64,000 bases of DNA from Opisthocomus hoazin (Eukaryota > Chordata > Aves > Opisthocomiformes > Opisthocomidae): positions 25,399,537 to 25,463,536 of the forward strand of contig NC_134428.1 in NCBI RefSeq assembly GCF_030867145.1, in the 5' to 3' direction. The position numbers were made by a program, and so were the translations under genes. Numbering within the stretch: position 1 is the first letter of the stretch; each line of letters starts with the position of its first letter. Shown here in pieces: positions 49,201 through 60,060 of this stretch. A model generated the notes under the pieces. That model saw nothing but the letters and a program-made list of their open reading frames with translations, was not told the DNA's origin and ran no database searches.

Positions 49201-52200
49201 AATAACTTCTATTTTTCCCCATGAAGGACCTGAACTCTTGCCACAGCAGGACGGAAAGCCAGGCGTCCATGTCCTGAGCAATAGTTCCTTGAAAAGTTCA
49301 GCTGTGAGCGCGGATGCGCTCGTCGTTAGATTTTGTACGTCTGGCAGCTTACCCAGTTTCTCCCCTGTGCACGTTTATCACCGATGCAGACGCCAAACGC
49401 TGCTGTGTGCAGGACGAAGAAGAGCGTAGGAGCTGCCATGCGTTTAGGGGAAAAGGGTGTAGGGATTTATTGCACCTGCTTGCTGTCGTGCCTTGAATAA
49501 ATAACCGAACGCGCCCTCGCGCAGCGCCTCGCTCGCTGTTCATTAACCGAGCAGCAGCACACGCGGCTGCGAAAACAGGCAGGTCCCTGCCAGCGAGGGC
49601 TTCTTCTGTGCGTACGGGGCCAAAGCGGGACACACGCCCGCCTGTGTGCCCCTCGGGAAGGGATGCCAGCTAGCTGGCACCGAGGGGCTGGGCTCAGGGT
49701 CTCCTCTAGAAAGAAGCAGCCATTTGATGCAAATCTCTGATGATCTGATTCCTGAGAGAGGACGGATCGTTCCGATGCTTTTCTATCTGTCTGTCGTTCT
49801 GCGGTCTGCAATTTGCCTGTCCTAAAGCTCTCCTAAACGGCGGCATTTTCACGTAGCCGCAGAGCTGGCTGCTCAGGGCTGGCTCCCAGCCCCGAGGACA
49901 CTCTTCCTTATTGTCCCGCTGGGAGGAATTCGCGTCGTGGCCGAGCGGTGCCGGGGCTGGCGGCAGGCTGAGGCACCCCCGGAGGTTTGCAGCGTGGGGG
50001 CTCGGGACCCCCGGCCAGCACCGCTCTGCCCCAGCTCGCTGGTTCTCCAGGGCAGAACCCAGCTCACCCTGCTCCAATGCCTTTTCCACAGTCCCCTTCC
50101 CTTGGGACGGCTCCGTCACAGCCCTCCCTGTCCCGTGTGACCAGTGACACTGCTGGACCGAGCACACAGAATCCCAGCATGGTTGGGGTTGGCAGGGACC
50201 TCTGTGGGTCACCCAGTCCAACCCCCTGCCGAAGCAGGGTCACCTACAGCAGGCTGTAGAGGACCTTGTCCAGGCGGGTCCTGACAGGGCTGTGGAGGGA
50301 TGGGGCATGCGGAGGAGACGCTGCGGGGAGCTGGGGAGCCACGAGCAGTGACCAGCCAGACTGGTCCCACTAAAGACACCAGCTTGGGCAGCTGGAAGCT
50401 CCCGCTCCCCGGCCCCACCAGCGTTGGGGGGCTCTGTAATGTCGTTGCAGCCAGGGTAACTGTCTTTTTTCCTCTAGGTCGATATGTACGCCGGGGCCCT
50501 CTTCATCCAGCAGGCCTTACACTGGGACCTCTACATCGCTGTGGCGGGCTTGCTGGCGATCACAGCCGTTTACACGGTTGCGGGTACGTGGCCGAGTTTC
50601 AGATCGCGCCGCGGGCCCTGCTCCGCGAGCTGTGTCCACGCGAGGCACCGTGCATCCCCTGGCTCGGGATGGGAGCCCTGCGTGTCCCACACAACCTGGC
50701 TTTGCCGTGAGAATGGATAACGGGGGGGAAAAAGCAACTGATAACTTACCCATTAAGAAAAAGTTACAGGTAAGAGTAAACGAACACCTCTTCTAAGGCC
50801 GCAGCAGACACGGGTGCGTCTCAGTTCTGCTTTAAGCAGCAGCGATGCTCGAGGCATTGGCACAGCGCATTTTTCCTCCGGGCTTTTTGGAGCTATGAGC
50901 GACCAACACAACAACGAGCCGCGCAATGCGGAAAGCGCTGTCCGTCCCGGGTGCCCTTTCAGGGCTCATGGGCGGCCAAATGGAAGAAAGCCACGCACGG
51001 AGCAAGCAGAAAATCCCAAACAAATTAAAGTTGCTCCTTTCCCAGTGCTCACCTCTAGTGATGTTGCATGTAAAGACCCCCCCTCTTTGATTTTCTTCTC
51101 CTTATTCAGCTCGGGCTTTGTTTTGGAGCTTTTCCATGTATTCCCCACAGCAGTACTTATAGTGGATGTTTTAGTGACAAAATGGTGACTTGTTATGATT
51201 CAAAACATAAGAAATTCCAGCCGGAGTGCTATGCGCAGGCGCCGGCCAAGCTGTCACCGCCACGGGCAGGACACGGCAGCCTGCCGGGCACGGGGCTCGG
51301 CCCCCGCTGCTCGCCGACCGCTGCGCTGCGACAGCAGAGCACGCCCAGCGCCCCACCGTTCTCTCCTCTGCTCTCCTAGGTGGCCTGGCAGCCGTCATCT
51401 ACACAGACGCTCTGCAAACGCTCATCATGCTGGTCGGGGCCGTGACTCTCATGGTCTTCAGTGAGTGCTTCCCTGGGCTTTTATTACTAAAACCGTGACA
51501 GAAGCTTTACCCAGTGCTACAGAGAAGCTGGATCGTTACAACTGATTGCTCAGCTGATGTCCTGGGAACTGCTTTCTATACATTTTCCGGGAGCATGTGC
51601 TTGTACAAATAACCTTACAGTAGTTCTTTATGTGGTAAACATGCATGAGTGCTCTCTGCAAAACCCCCAAAGAAATGCGTTGTGAAGCAGCGTTCTAGGT
51701 GAACAAGCACCTTCTGCAGCCAGCAGTTTTAGCGTTACGCTATCCCCCAGCCCAAGGTTAGAGGCAATAGCTTCTGGTTTTTAGAGAACACTTGTGGAGC
51801 ATCACCTGCAGCAAACTACAGAGACTGAAAATCAGATTACCGACCCGGGACGATGTGATAACTGCTTCTTGTGACCTGTTCCAGGCTTTATTGAAGTTGG
51901 CGGCCTTGAAGGTTTGCAGACAAAATACTTCGATGCCATCCCCAGCACCCGCAAGGAGAACAGCAGCTGCGGCTTGCCAAGAGAAGATGCTTTTCACATT
52001 TTCCGAGACCCTGTTAACTCTGACCTTCCCTGGCCGGGAGTTTTGGTGGGAATGACGATCCCATCCCTGTGGTACTGGTGTACAGATCAGGTGGGTTACT
52101 GCTTAGTTCTTTGGTTTCAAGAATGTGTTACTGGTTGCTTGAATCTGATTACAAACCCAGGGTTTGCAGCGTAGCTTGGACTGGTTTTCTATTGCTGATG

Positions 52201-55200
52201 GGAATTCAGTAAAATCTGATGGTTTCAATCCTGAAGATGCAAAACTTGATATGCACAACTAAATGTTGGGAATAATTTCAATGTAAAAAGGGGTAAGAAT
52301 GTGTTTGTGAGATAATCCCAGTGTATAAAGACGTTTTTTGTTTTATGTTTGTTGGTTTAACTTAAGCCTTTCAATTCTTATGAACCACCTGTGAATTCAC
52401 TCTTTCAGCTTTCCAGCGGTCTGACTACCACCCCTCTTAGTGACTACATCAGGGCCAGCAGGACCCAAGCCCTAAGCAACCTCCTGACGTTCCTGTAGCA
52501 TCCTTTCCTCTAACTCGTTTTGCTTGTTTCAGACTCTGGCCTGTGTTGGCGGGAGGGCTGCCGACCCGGCCAGGCTTAGCCATTGGGTCCGGGAAGTCCC
52601 CAACAAAAGCAGAAGAAAAGAAAATTCTAAGCCCGAGCGTGACTAGCCAAGGCACAGCTTACACAGGACAGCATACTGCAGCAGCAAGGCTCAGATTCAC
52701 TGACACAAGCAGTGCCTTTCAGGTCTACGTCAGGTGCTCAGGGTCTGAAGCAAGAATTATAAAGCTACAGCCAAGCTCTGCATTCACCCTTCTAAAATTT
52801 ACGTAGTTTCGAGGAGGATAAAGTATATGCATGAATGCAACCAGTATCACATCACCGACAGCTGGCTCCTCGCTGCTAGCAGTAGACCCAACACATTTCT
52901 TAATTTCTAGGTCATCGTTCAGAGGTCCCTTGCTGCTAAAAACCTTTCTCACGCTAAAGGAGGCTCCTTGATGACCTCCTACTTGAAAATTTTGCCCCTC
53001 TTTATGATGGTAATGCCGGGCATGATCAGTCGGATTCTCTTCCCAGGTAAGTGCTGAAGGAGAGATCGCCTTCTATTTATCATTAATTACTCTTTGCGCC
53101 TACTTTATGGAGCTGGAACAGCGCTTACCAAAGAAGTTAAAAGCTTGCAATGCATCAGATGCCCAAAGTACGCAGAAACCCACCTCCTGGGCTACGCGAC
53201 ACCATGCACGCCCTCCCACAGCAGACCCCCGGCGCATCTCACGACGCGCTGCTCCGAGTGCGTTGGCCGTGATCCCTTCTCACAAGGGCTGTGCCGATCT
53301 ATTCCGAGCTCGCTGCCCGCGGCTGCTCTGCGTTTTGACCACGCACTTAGGTCCCTCCTGCACCCAACACGTTACTCCTCCTGGAATCTGAGGCCCTCGG
53401 AGAAATCCTACCATGCCACCCTGAACGTCGTACACTGCTCACCGGGTGGGAACGCGTGGATGTGCCCGTGCGGGAGGAGCGGTGCCAGAGGCGGGTGGAC
53501 AGTCCGGGTCCTCATGGGAGCAACATTCCTAGAGAAGAACCAGCCACGCAGGGCAGGTCAGCTACCTGTGCTGGTAGTATCTCTTGCATGGAAGGAAAAA
53601 AGGGAAAACAGGGAAGCTGAGAGCTGCCTTTACCTTGCTGTGTTGGGATAGTCCTGCGTTACTTGCTGGAAGCTCTCCAATATCCAGTACTTCACTTAGA
53701 AAGCAGTTTGCAACACCCAGTAGACTCAATTGTTCAGGTACTTTGATTTATTGTGGCTATGGAATACTGCCTCTCGCTCCTCCTTGCTTATTTCAGATCT
53801 AGTGGCTTGTGCAGATGCGGAAATTTGCCGAAAAATCTGTGGCAACCCCTCTGGCTGTTCTGATATCGCTTATCCCAAGCTGGTCATCGAACTTCTGCCT
53901 GTAGGTAAGGAGCTGGGTAGCGGTGCTGGCGCTGATGGGTACGCAGAAGCCAGAAGGCCTCTGTGAGAAAAGTTCAGGGAGGAAAATACCCTGCAGCTGT
54001 AATTTCAGTGGGGTTCACGTTAGGCTTGGTGAGACAGTGGCAAGGGACAGCACGCAACAAGAGAGATGGGTATCCAGCACCCAGGGGTCTCATTCAGTCA
54101 CATCTGGGTAAGAGATAAAGACCGGATGTTCAACACGGAGAACCAACCACTAACACCTCCCTGTCACTGGCCTTTTAACAGCGGGGCTAACAACATTTTT
54201 AAAATGTGTCCCAGTTGAAAGGATAATTAGAGGACATCCTACAGTGGGGTTACTGGGCTTTCCTCAGGGCAGCTGTACTACTTCTGTTTCCAGGACTCAG
54301 GGGCCTGATGATGTCAGTGATGATAGCAGCTCTCATGTCCTCCCTGACTTCCATCTTCAACAGCGCCAGCACCATTTTCACCATGGACCTCTGGAAACAC
54401 TTCCGTCCGCGTTGCTCCGAGTGGGAGCTCATGATCGTCGGCAGGTACGGACCACGAGGACACGCACACCACAGCAGAGCCTGAGCACTAGGGACACATC
54501 TCGGGACCCTCACAGCCTGCTGCCCCCGTACAGATGTAGTATCTGCACAACGCAGAGGTGTGGTGGAGGACTAGAGGGGGGCCTTGTGGTTATGAGATCT
54601 CCATAGAGTCTTGCAAGCTGAGCAATCGGAAAAGCACGGCCTGAGCTAGCAGTAACGGCACCTTTTTCTTGCCCAGGGTCTTTGTGCTGCTGCTCACCGT
54701 GGTCTCCATCCTGTGGATCCCACTGGTGCAGGCTGGCCAGGGAGGGCAGCTCTTCATCTACATCCAGTCCATCAGCTCCTACCTGCAGCCCCCAGTGGCA
54801 ATGGTGTTTATACTGGGTTGCTTCTGGAAAAGAGCAAACGAAAAGGTAACCCCCCAGCTGTGCTCAGCACCGTCGCCTCTGCGGCCTCGCTGTCCTCACG
54901 AGAGTCCTGCAGCTCAAACCCCCGGCCCCGGTCCTGCCACCTCCCAGTGTTCGGGGGAACGCCTGCACCCAGACCCCTGCACGGCCCCAGCAACCGTCAC
55001 CCACACAGGAGGGAGCGATGCCTGCTGTCGTTCAAAGGCTCTGCTGGCATTTCAGGGGTGAGACGACTGCATTGCTCCATTGCAGGGCGTCCCTCACAAA
55101 TCTCGGGGCCTGTTAACAGCTCATTAGCCATCAGCTTGTTTATTACATAGCCTCATGGTTTTATCTGCATCAGGGGGGCTACAGAAGCCGCAGTGAGCCC

Positions 55201-58200
55201 AGGGAGAGAAGGAGACAAACCAAAAGGTGCCAGGGGTCCAAAAGCTCCAGTCCCTCCATGATGACTAGGGCAGGGTAAAGGGCAAAGTCTTCCCAAACCA
55301 GGCTTCGGTTAGGTGGAGAACGTTGTCGGCTCCCAGTGTTCAGGCAACCAGCAGGATACAAACATCGCTCTGCGAAGTATTCTGTGTAAGATGTTGCATT
55401 TCCGTGATGTTCTACCTCCTGCCCATACTGAAATGAATGACCCCCTTGATCCCGCCAAGGAGAGGTACCAGGCTACTGCAGACCTCGATAGCACGAGCAG
55501 AAAGGGGAGGAGAGGGAAGCCCACCAAAAAAACGGCCAGGAGACAGCCTGGCCAGCTTGTAGCCTGAGGACACGGGCACAGCCCTGGATGCTGGGCGGAC
55601 GCACGCTGCCTGCTCCAATGGAGAATGTCCTTCCTTTCCCAGGGCGCGTTCTGGGGCCTGGTGACCGGGCTGCTGCTGGGCGGCATTCGACTGGTGCTGG
55701 ACTTTGTCTACCCCGAGCCCTGGTGCGGCGAGGCCGACCCCCGCCCCGGCGTGGTGCGGTACATGCACTACCTCTACTTCTCCATGGTCCTGGCCGCCAT
55801 CTCCACGCTCACCGTGCTGGTTGTGAGCATGCTCACAGAACCCCCCTCGGAGGAAATGGTGCGTCACCCCTTCAGCTTTCTTTTCTTACTTGTAAATGGT
55901 TTCCAGGATGCCCCATGTTACTTCCACGGGAATAATGTGGGGATAAATAATCTGGAAATGGGAGCTTCCATTCATTCTTTATTTATGACCATACTCGCAA
56001 TAACCTCTAACAGCAGTCCCTCCTCTGCTCCAGCACCCCGCTGCCATTTAAGATTTTGGTCCCATAAATCCAGAGCCCAACCCTAGAAACTGGTCAACAG
56101 TAGATGCTACAAGAGCTGTTCTTAAGTTCAAACATGTGTGTTTAATCCGTGACAAATTAGCTTTTTCCCTCTATTTTCCAAGAAATTCCAGCTTCTGGGT
56201 CATCTTTATCAACTCTTACTAATTTAGTGAGGAACCCTTTTTACTCGCAGAAAAGAGAAATCAAGGGCAGAGAGCACACTTCCTCTGGAACAGGTTTGTG
56301 CCAGTTTGACTATTTTCAATAGATATCCTGAGGTTGCAGAAAAACATTAACAGCAGAAAGGAGGGCCAGAGGGGCCTTCAGATATCATATAGCCAGCGCA
56401 TCCTCTTGCTTGGAGACAGGACTAACCTGACGTCTTTCTGAAAGACCCGGTGAACTGATCCTCCAAAGGCCCCAGAGAGCAAGCGTGCCCAGGGAGGTGC
56501 GCGAGCAAGCCGAGAGCTCGCCTGCCCTTCCCGCAGCAGTTTGTCCTCATCTCCAACCCGAATCTTTCCAGCTTCATGCTGTGCTCATCGCTTCCTGTCC
56601 GCCCTATCGCTGATACCGAGAACTTCCCTCTTTTAATGAGTCTTTTACATATTTGAAGAAAATTATCATATCTCCCACCTGTCTCCTCTTCTCTCGACAA
56701 CCCCAGTTCTTTGAATCATTCCTCCCTGGCCACAGTTTCCATTCTTTTTGCTCCCTTCACTGACCCGCTCTCAGTCTGCGTCCAGCGGTGGTCCCACGTC
56801 TCCTCCGCAGTAACAGAGAGAGAAGAACGCCGTCCTTCAGCGAGTGCAGCCGTACAAACAGCCACGGTGCTCCAGATGAAACCAAACCCAACGTGCCGGT
56901 GATAGCCATCGCTTCGGTAGTCACCCGCTGAGCCCTTGGCTGTTCCCCTGCTCCAACAGGGTGGGAGAACAGGTTTCGGCCCCTCTAAGTGTTCTCTCTG
57001 CAGGCTGCTCTACTGCTGAGGTAGTCCTTTAAACCACCGTGCAAGCAGTTTTCTTTAACACCACTCTTCATGCCATCAGATAAGTCGGCTTACCTGGTTC
57101 ACACGTGGGGATCTGCCAGTCAAGACAGACCTAGCAGTCAGCCCTTCCCCTGACGCTGCAAAAGGAGTGTGTGAAGCTGAGCGCCCAGCTCTCCAGATTG
57201 ATATAAGCATTGCTTCTGAAAATAGTTCAAATGATAATAAATGTAAGTGCTCCGACATCGTACCCAGTAACACCCACACTTAACAACCCTAGGCGTTGCG
57301 TAAAGCCTTTGAAGACAAGAAACGTTAAAATTCCTCCGGATTTCTGTCACTTCAGGGCATGCCAAAGGGTTTTTACCTGACAGCGTTACCTAAGCAGAAG
57401 TTTAGTTTCTTTTCCATCTCTTGATGGCGTTACATGGGCTTGAAATCAGGAAGGAGCTGGATGGGATACAGACAGCCATGCCCACTACCCGGCACTAGAG
57501 ACTGGTGCTGCTGGCACCCGCTGCGAGGAGGACTGGTTGAGAAAGGGGAGGGTGGAGGAGAACCACAACTATTTTCATGAAATTCCATTTCTGTTTTTCA
57601 GTGGTGTTTTCTGACCGACTCTAGCAGCAGGGAGATCCCAGAGCCCTGGGCGGAGTTCTTGACAGATCAGTGAAGGAGGATTTACATTTTTTAAAACTTG
57701 TACTTGTCGGTATTAGGTACAAACACGCACAGCAACGCATTCTGCATTTTCCAGCGATGATTATCATCACTTGTTTTTGCCAGGCTCGGGACACTGTTTA
57801 TGTAGCTCTGCAGCTTTTGCTGCGTATTCCTTTGATCTATAAACAGCTGCTGAAAAGCTCAGGAAGCTGATGAATGACTGTGCAGCTCTCCCCGCTGCTG
57901 GGAAGTCTCACGCTCGTCGTGCACAAGCGCTGCCTTCCCAGCAGTACGCCGTGCGTGCCCTGACCCGCGCCAGGGCTGGGGAAATCCCATTTACACGCGT
58001 GGCGTGGAGTAACCCCAAAGGGACCAGAGCATGCACTTGCAAGAGGAAGCTGCCGGGCACCGAGCAGCTACCGCTGAGCTTTTAGGTCTGGTCTACTGTT
58101 ACCGTTTATGAAGTGTTGGGAACAGCAGAACTTGAGCTCAGACCTCCAGGGAGGAATGAAATCGGTACTACAGGCCCCCAAAGATGCTACCCGCAGGGCT

Positions 58201-58562
58201 TCCTACACCTCAGCGTAGCTAGCGTACTCCTTTAAAGACCACTGGTGCTTTTTGGCATCAAACCCCTTTGCACAGGACCACACTGACACGGGACGTGCTT
58301 TGTGGGTGGGATTCGCTCCTCACTACTGACTGTCTTTTTAGGTACGGCTAACGCCCAGGGGAACTCGAAGGTGATGAGCACCTTTCTGTGGCTCTGCGGG
58401 ATGGAGCGCAAACAGGGAAACGCCGAGAACGCGTCACCGGCTAAACCCGAGCCGCTGCCCGTGGCTTCCCTGGAGGAAAAGCCGCTGGTGAAACACGTCC
58501 TGAACATCAACTTGCTACTATGCGTATGCGCCGGGCTCTTCCTCTGGGCCTACTTCGCATAG
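46135..58562 (+). CDS. SLC5A11: SLC5A11 (SMIT2), sodium/myo-inositol cotransporter
   Basis: A plasma-membrane symporter of the SLC5 sodium:solute family. In mammals SMIT2 moves myo-inositol and D-chiro-inositol with Na+. Coding exons are 46135-46266, 47189-47260, 48013-48117, 48364-48423, 48927-49031, 50478-50583, 51380-51460, 51885-52090, 52911-53046, 53797-53904, 54294-54444, 54677-54845 and 55643-55858. These give 549 residues in one frame. A final exon, 58342-58562, needs one base from an upstream exon. The linking exon is uncertain; a 43-base candidate at 56251-56293 fits phase and would give 636 residues against about 675 in human. Near-identity to human SLC5A11 as I recall it, rather than SGLT1, rests on [41 protein letters not shown] and the C-terminal WLCG. 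Successive exons carry the hydrophobic segments of the 14-helix fold. Confidence 0.9.
47189..47260 (+). CDS. SLC5A11: SLC5A11 exon 2
   Basis: Phase 0, 72 bases. It codes [20 protein letters not shown] and VWWP. The KGYFLAGG-x-M-x-WWP block is diagnostic of the SLC5 inositol/glucose group. Confidence 0.94.
48013..48117 (+). CDS. SLC5A11: SLC5A11 exon 3
   Basis: Phase 0, 105 bases. It codes [20 protein letters not shown] followed by [15 protein letters not shown]. [13 protein letters not shown] is the conserved SLC5 segment at the broken helix that forms part of the Na+ and sugar sites. Confidence 0.95.
48364..48423 (+). CDS. SLC5A11: SLC5A11 exon 4
   Basis: Phase 0, 60 bases. It codes [20 protein letters not shown], one membrane segment. 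Donor GTAAGT. Confidence 0.93.
48927..49031 (+). CDS. SLC5A11: SLC5A11 exon 5
   Basis: Phase 0, 105 bases. It codes [20 protein letters not shown] followed by a membrane helix ending FIYIFTKIS. TMPEYLxxRFGG is typical of SLC5 sugar and inositol carriers. Confidence 0.95.
50165..50283 (-). mobile_element. CR1 LINE 3' tail
   Basis: ACAGAATCCCAGCATGGTTG, then the CR1 3' UTR in reverse up to CTTGTCCAGGCGGGTCCTGA. Ends 195 bases before SLC5A11 exon 6. Confidence 0.9.
50478..50583 (+). CDS. SLC5A11: SLC5A11 exon 6
   Basis: Phase 0 to 1. It codes [20 protein letters not shown] followed by a helix ending ITAVYTVAG, the first half of the YT-x-x-GG-L sodium symporter signature. Confidence 0.95.
51380..51460 (+). 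CDS. SLC5A11: SLC5A11 exon 7: symporter signature
   Basis: Phase 1 to 1, 81 bases. It codes [20 protein letters not shown] and VTLMVF. Joined to exon 6 it makes [17 protein letters not shown], the SLC5 family signature. Confidence 0.95.
51885..52090 (+). CDS. SLC5A11: SLC5A11 exon 8
   Basis: Phase 1 to 0, 206 bases. It contains [20 protein letters not shown] and [11 protein letters not shown]. An N-S-S sequon lies in the extracellular loop (KENSSCG). Confidence 0.95.
52911..53046 (+). CDS. SLC5A11: SLC5A11 exon 9
   Basis: Phase 0 to 1. It codes [20 protein letters not shown], then [20 protein letters not shown] and RILFP. [14 protein letters not shown] is conserved across SLC5 sugar and inositol transporters. 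Confidence 0.95.
53797..53904 (+). CDS. SLC5A11: SLC5A11 exon 10
   Basis: Phase 1 to 1. It codes a Cys-rich extracellular loop (four Cys, ending CGNPSGCSD) and [13 protein letters not shown], as in mammalian SMIT2 as I recall it. Confidence 0.95.
54294..54444 (+). CDS. SLC5A11: SLC5A11 exon 11
   Basis: Phase 1 to 2. It codes [20 protein letters not shown] then [13 protein letters not shown] and an acidic/basic loop. The [17 protein letters not shown] block contributes the Na+ site serine and threonine in SLC5 proteins. Confidence 0.96.
54677..54845 (+). CDS. SLC5A11: SLC5A11 exon 12
   Basis: Phase 2 to 0. It codes [38 protein letters not shown] and [13 protein letters not shown]. Two membrane segments joined by the conserved YIQS-x-SSYLQPP loop. 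Confidence 0.96.
55643..55858 (+). CDS. SLC5A11: SLC5A11 exon 13
   Basis: Phase 0 to 0, 216 bases. It codes [20 protein letters not shown], then [20 protein letters not shown] and EPPSEEM. Donor GTGCGT. Human SLC5A11 continues with a WFTR-containing linker that I could not find here. Confidence 0.94.
56251..56293 (+). CDS. SLC5A11: Candidate SLC5A11 exon 14 (cytosolic linker)
   Basis: A 43-base open stretch lies between CCTTTTTACTCGCAG and GTTTGT. Read in phase 0 it has no stop and ends in phase 1, exactly what the last exon needs. It codes a polar 14-residue linker ([14 protein letters not shown]). There is no clear similarity to the human linker, so this rests on phase and splice sites only. 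The competing reading uses an acceptor at 57600-57601 and stops at 57671. Confidence 0.35.
56368..56815 (-). mobile_element. Old, diverged CR1-like LINE
   Basis: Reads like CR1 in reverse with many changes: GGCCTTCAGATATCATATAG near the 3' end, then CATATTTGAAGAAAATTATC, CTCTTCTCTCGACAACCCCA and TTTGAATCATTCCTCCCTGG. Clearly much older than the other copies. It lies in the last SLC5A11 intron. Confidence 0.65.
57602..57673 (+). CDS. SLC5A11: Possible alternative SLC5A11 terminal exon
   Basis: After a strong TTTCTGTTTTTCAG acceptor, phase 0 reads 23 codons ([16 protein letters not shown]...) to TGA at 57671-57673. Splicing from exon 13 would give a 572-residue protein without the last membrane helix. 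It could equally be chance. Confidence 0.2.
   Translation, partial: WCFLTDSSSREIPEPWAEFLTDQ
58342..58562 (+). CDS. SLC5A11: SLC5A11 last exon: C-terminal helix
   Basis: It starts after TGTCTTTTTAG in phase 1. It codes a polar stretch, [11 protein letters not shown], then a linker and [20 protein letters not shown] plus a final helix ending FLWAYFA. The SLEExPLVK-x-x-L-x-x-N block and aromatic-YFA ending match mammalian SMIT2 as I recall. Stop TAG at 58560. Confidence 0.93.
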
Positions 58563-58842
58563 CAGTCGGCTATTCGATTCCAGATGACATCAACTAATTC
58601 TAATTGGTGTAAATAATAATAATTAACAGAGGGTTAATGTAATTCATAGTGCTTTCTAAATTCTATTTCTTTATTTAAGAAGACAGACCCTCCTCCCTAA
58701 GCCTTTCCTTATTTCTCGTTGGGGCCTGGCTGTGAAAGGTGCTGAGCGCGGGGCACCAGCAGACCCGAGCTGCCAACAAGCAGAGCTCAGGCAGGCACCA
58801 GGCAGAAGAGGTGCGTTTGCTTATTTGAAATATTTAATCATG
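58563..58842 (+). other. SLC5A11: Start of SLC5A11 3' UTR
   Basis: AT-rich DNA (GTAAATAATAATAATTAAC and similar) directly follows the stop. No canonical AATAAA occurs in the next 1.5 kb, so the transcript end is not defined. Confidence 0.4.
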
Positions 58843-58941
58843 CTCTTCGTGGTTAGAGCACTGCCTGGAAATCAGGCAGCCTGGATTCTCCTCCTACCAA
58901 CACCTCTGTACCCAGCTACAAGCGCTTGTTTCCCCCTCAGC
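58843..58941 (+). mobile_element. Ancient MIR-like tRNA-derived SINE
   Basis: GTGGTTAGAGCACTGCCTGG, then AATCAGGCAGCCTGGATTCT is the tRNA-like head of amniote MIR elements. It is followed by a degraded CAGCTACAAGCGCTTGTTTC, resembling the MIR core. It is not a tRNA gene because it has no acceptor stem. Confidence 0.55.
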
Positions 58942-59461
58942 CCAGCTCCTCCACCCCGGGGGCTGCGTGCCCGGAGCAGCCCAGCCCTGCGCTCCATCGG
59001 AGCAGCGCGCCGTGCCGCGTGGGCGCAGCCCTGCCCGTCTGCCTCCCGCCGCCAGCGCCGCGTGCGGACGCGCAAGTGCCAAGACCACACGTCTCTGAGT
59101 TTGCGTGGGGCAGACATGGCCGCTGTGCCCTGCACCATGCCCTGCCTGCGCTGCGTTGCGGCCGCTGCTCGCGGTGCTGCCATGGCAGGGCTGCCCAGCG
59201 GCCTGATGCCAACCACCGCCAGCACCCAGCCTGGGAACTGCCCCAAAAATGTCACCAGGGACACCCGAAGGGAGTAACCCAGCCTGAAGGCAGCGGGTGC
59301 TGCCACGGCGAGGGCAGCGCAGGGCCGGGCACCCTGCCGCCATGCTGACAGCACACCAAGGCCCTCGACCGATGGCCGCCCACCGCTGGGCTCGCCTGCC
59401 GCCCAGGCTGTGCGGGCGGTGGCATTCAGCCTGCCGCCATGTCCTGGGGCTTCGCGTAGCC

Positions 59462-59542
59462 TGTGTAGCCTACTTCAGCAGGAGGGTTGGACTAGATGAC
59501 CCACAGAGGTCCCTTCCAACCCCTACTATTCTGTGATTCTGT
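59462..59542 (+). mobile_element. CR1 LINE 3' tail
   Basis: An 80-base fragment from TGTGTAGCCTACTTCAGCAG to CTATTCTGTGATTCTGT. It sits just before the CpG-rich ATG at 59668. Confidence 0.9.
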
Positions 59543-59667
59543 AGCCGCAGATGAAACCTCATTACAGAGCCAGAGCCGCTCCCCGCCTGCCCCGAGCCTG
59601 TGGGGCTGCCCGAGGCCGCGGGCTCCAACGGCTCCTTGCAGGCGTCGAGCCCCGGGCCGCGCTGGCC

Positions 59668-59712
59668 ATGGCGGAGGAGGCCGCGGCGCTGGGGCGGCAG
59701 AGCCTGCTGGCC
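59668..59712 (+). CDS. Possible first coding exon of an unrecognised gene
   Basis: ATG in CTGGCC context, then 15 codons (MAEEAAALGRQSLLA) to a GTGAGG donor in phase 0. A MAEE-Ala-rich start in a CpG island is a common first-exon form. I do not recognise the protein. Confidence 0.3.
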
Positions 59713-59819
59713 GTGAGGCGGCGGGGCCGTGCGGGCAGGTGGGGGGCGGCGGGGCCAGGGGTCCCCCCAGGCGCGGGGCCGGGCGGGCGAGCAGCCGCCT
59801 CACCTCGACTCCCTGGCAG

Positions 59820-59892
59820 GGCCAGGTCCTGCTCCACAGGCTGCTGGTGCTGGCGCGGCTGGGCACGGCGGCAGCAGTGGCTGAGGTGGCAG
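59820..59892 (+). CDS. Possible second coding exon of the same gene
   Basis: After CTCCCTGGCAG, phase 0 reads GQVLLHRLLVLARLGTAAAV then AEVA to a GTGGGT donor in phase 1. This is a Leu/Ala-rich likely helix. No further exon could be chained, so the model remains tentative. Confidence 0.28.
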
Positions 59893-60060
59893 GTGGGTGC
59901 CCAGCGGGACCCACGGCTGCTCCCCAGGCCGGGAGGGGACACGGGGACACTCCCCAGGCCGGGAGGGGACACGGGGGACACTCACCTGCCCGTCCAACTC
60001 CGCCGGCCGGGTGGGCGCTGGGCTCGGGGCCTGCCGCCCGCCATGCTCCCACCTGCACGC

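Larger units (their letters stand above)
59580..60060 (+). promoter_or_regulatory. CpG-rich island, possible promoter
   Basis: High GC with many CpGs, in contrast to the AT-rich DNA on its right side. It contains the possible coding exons at 59668 and 59820. The direction of transcription is uncertain. Confidence 0.45.

Noticed and set aside
58843-58900. tRNA gene
   Set aside because: It has A-box-like and B-box-like words but no paired acceptor stem or anticodon arm, and fits a MIR SINE head better.
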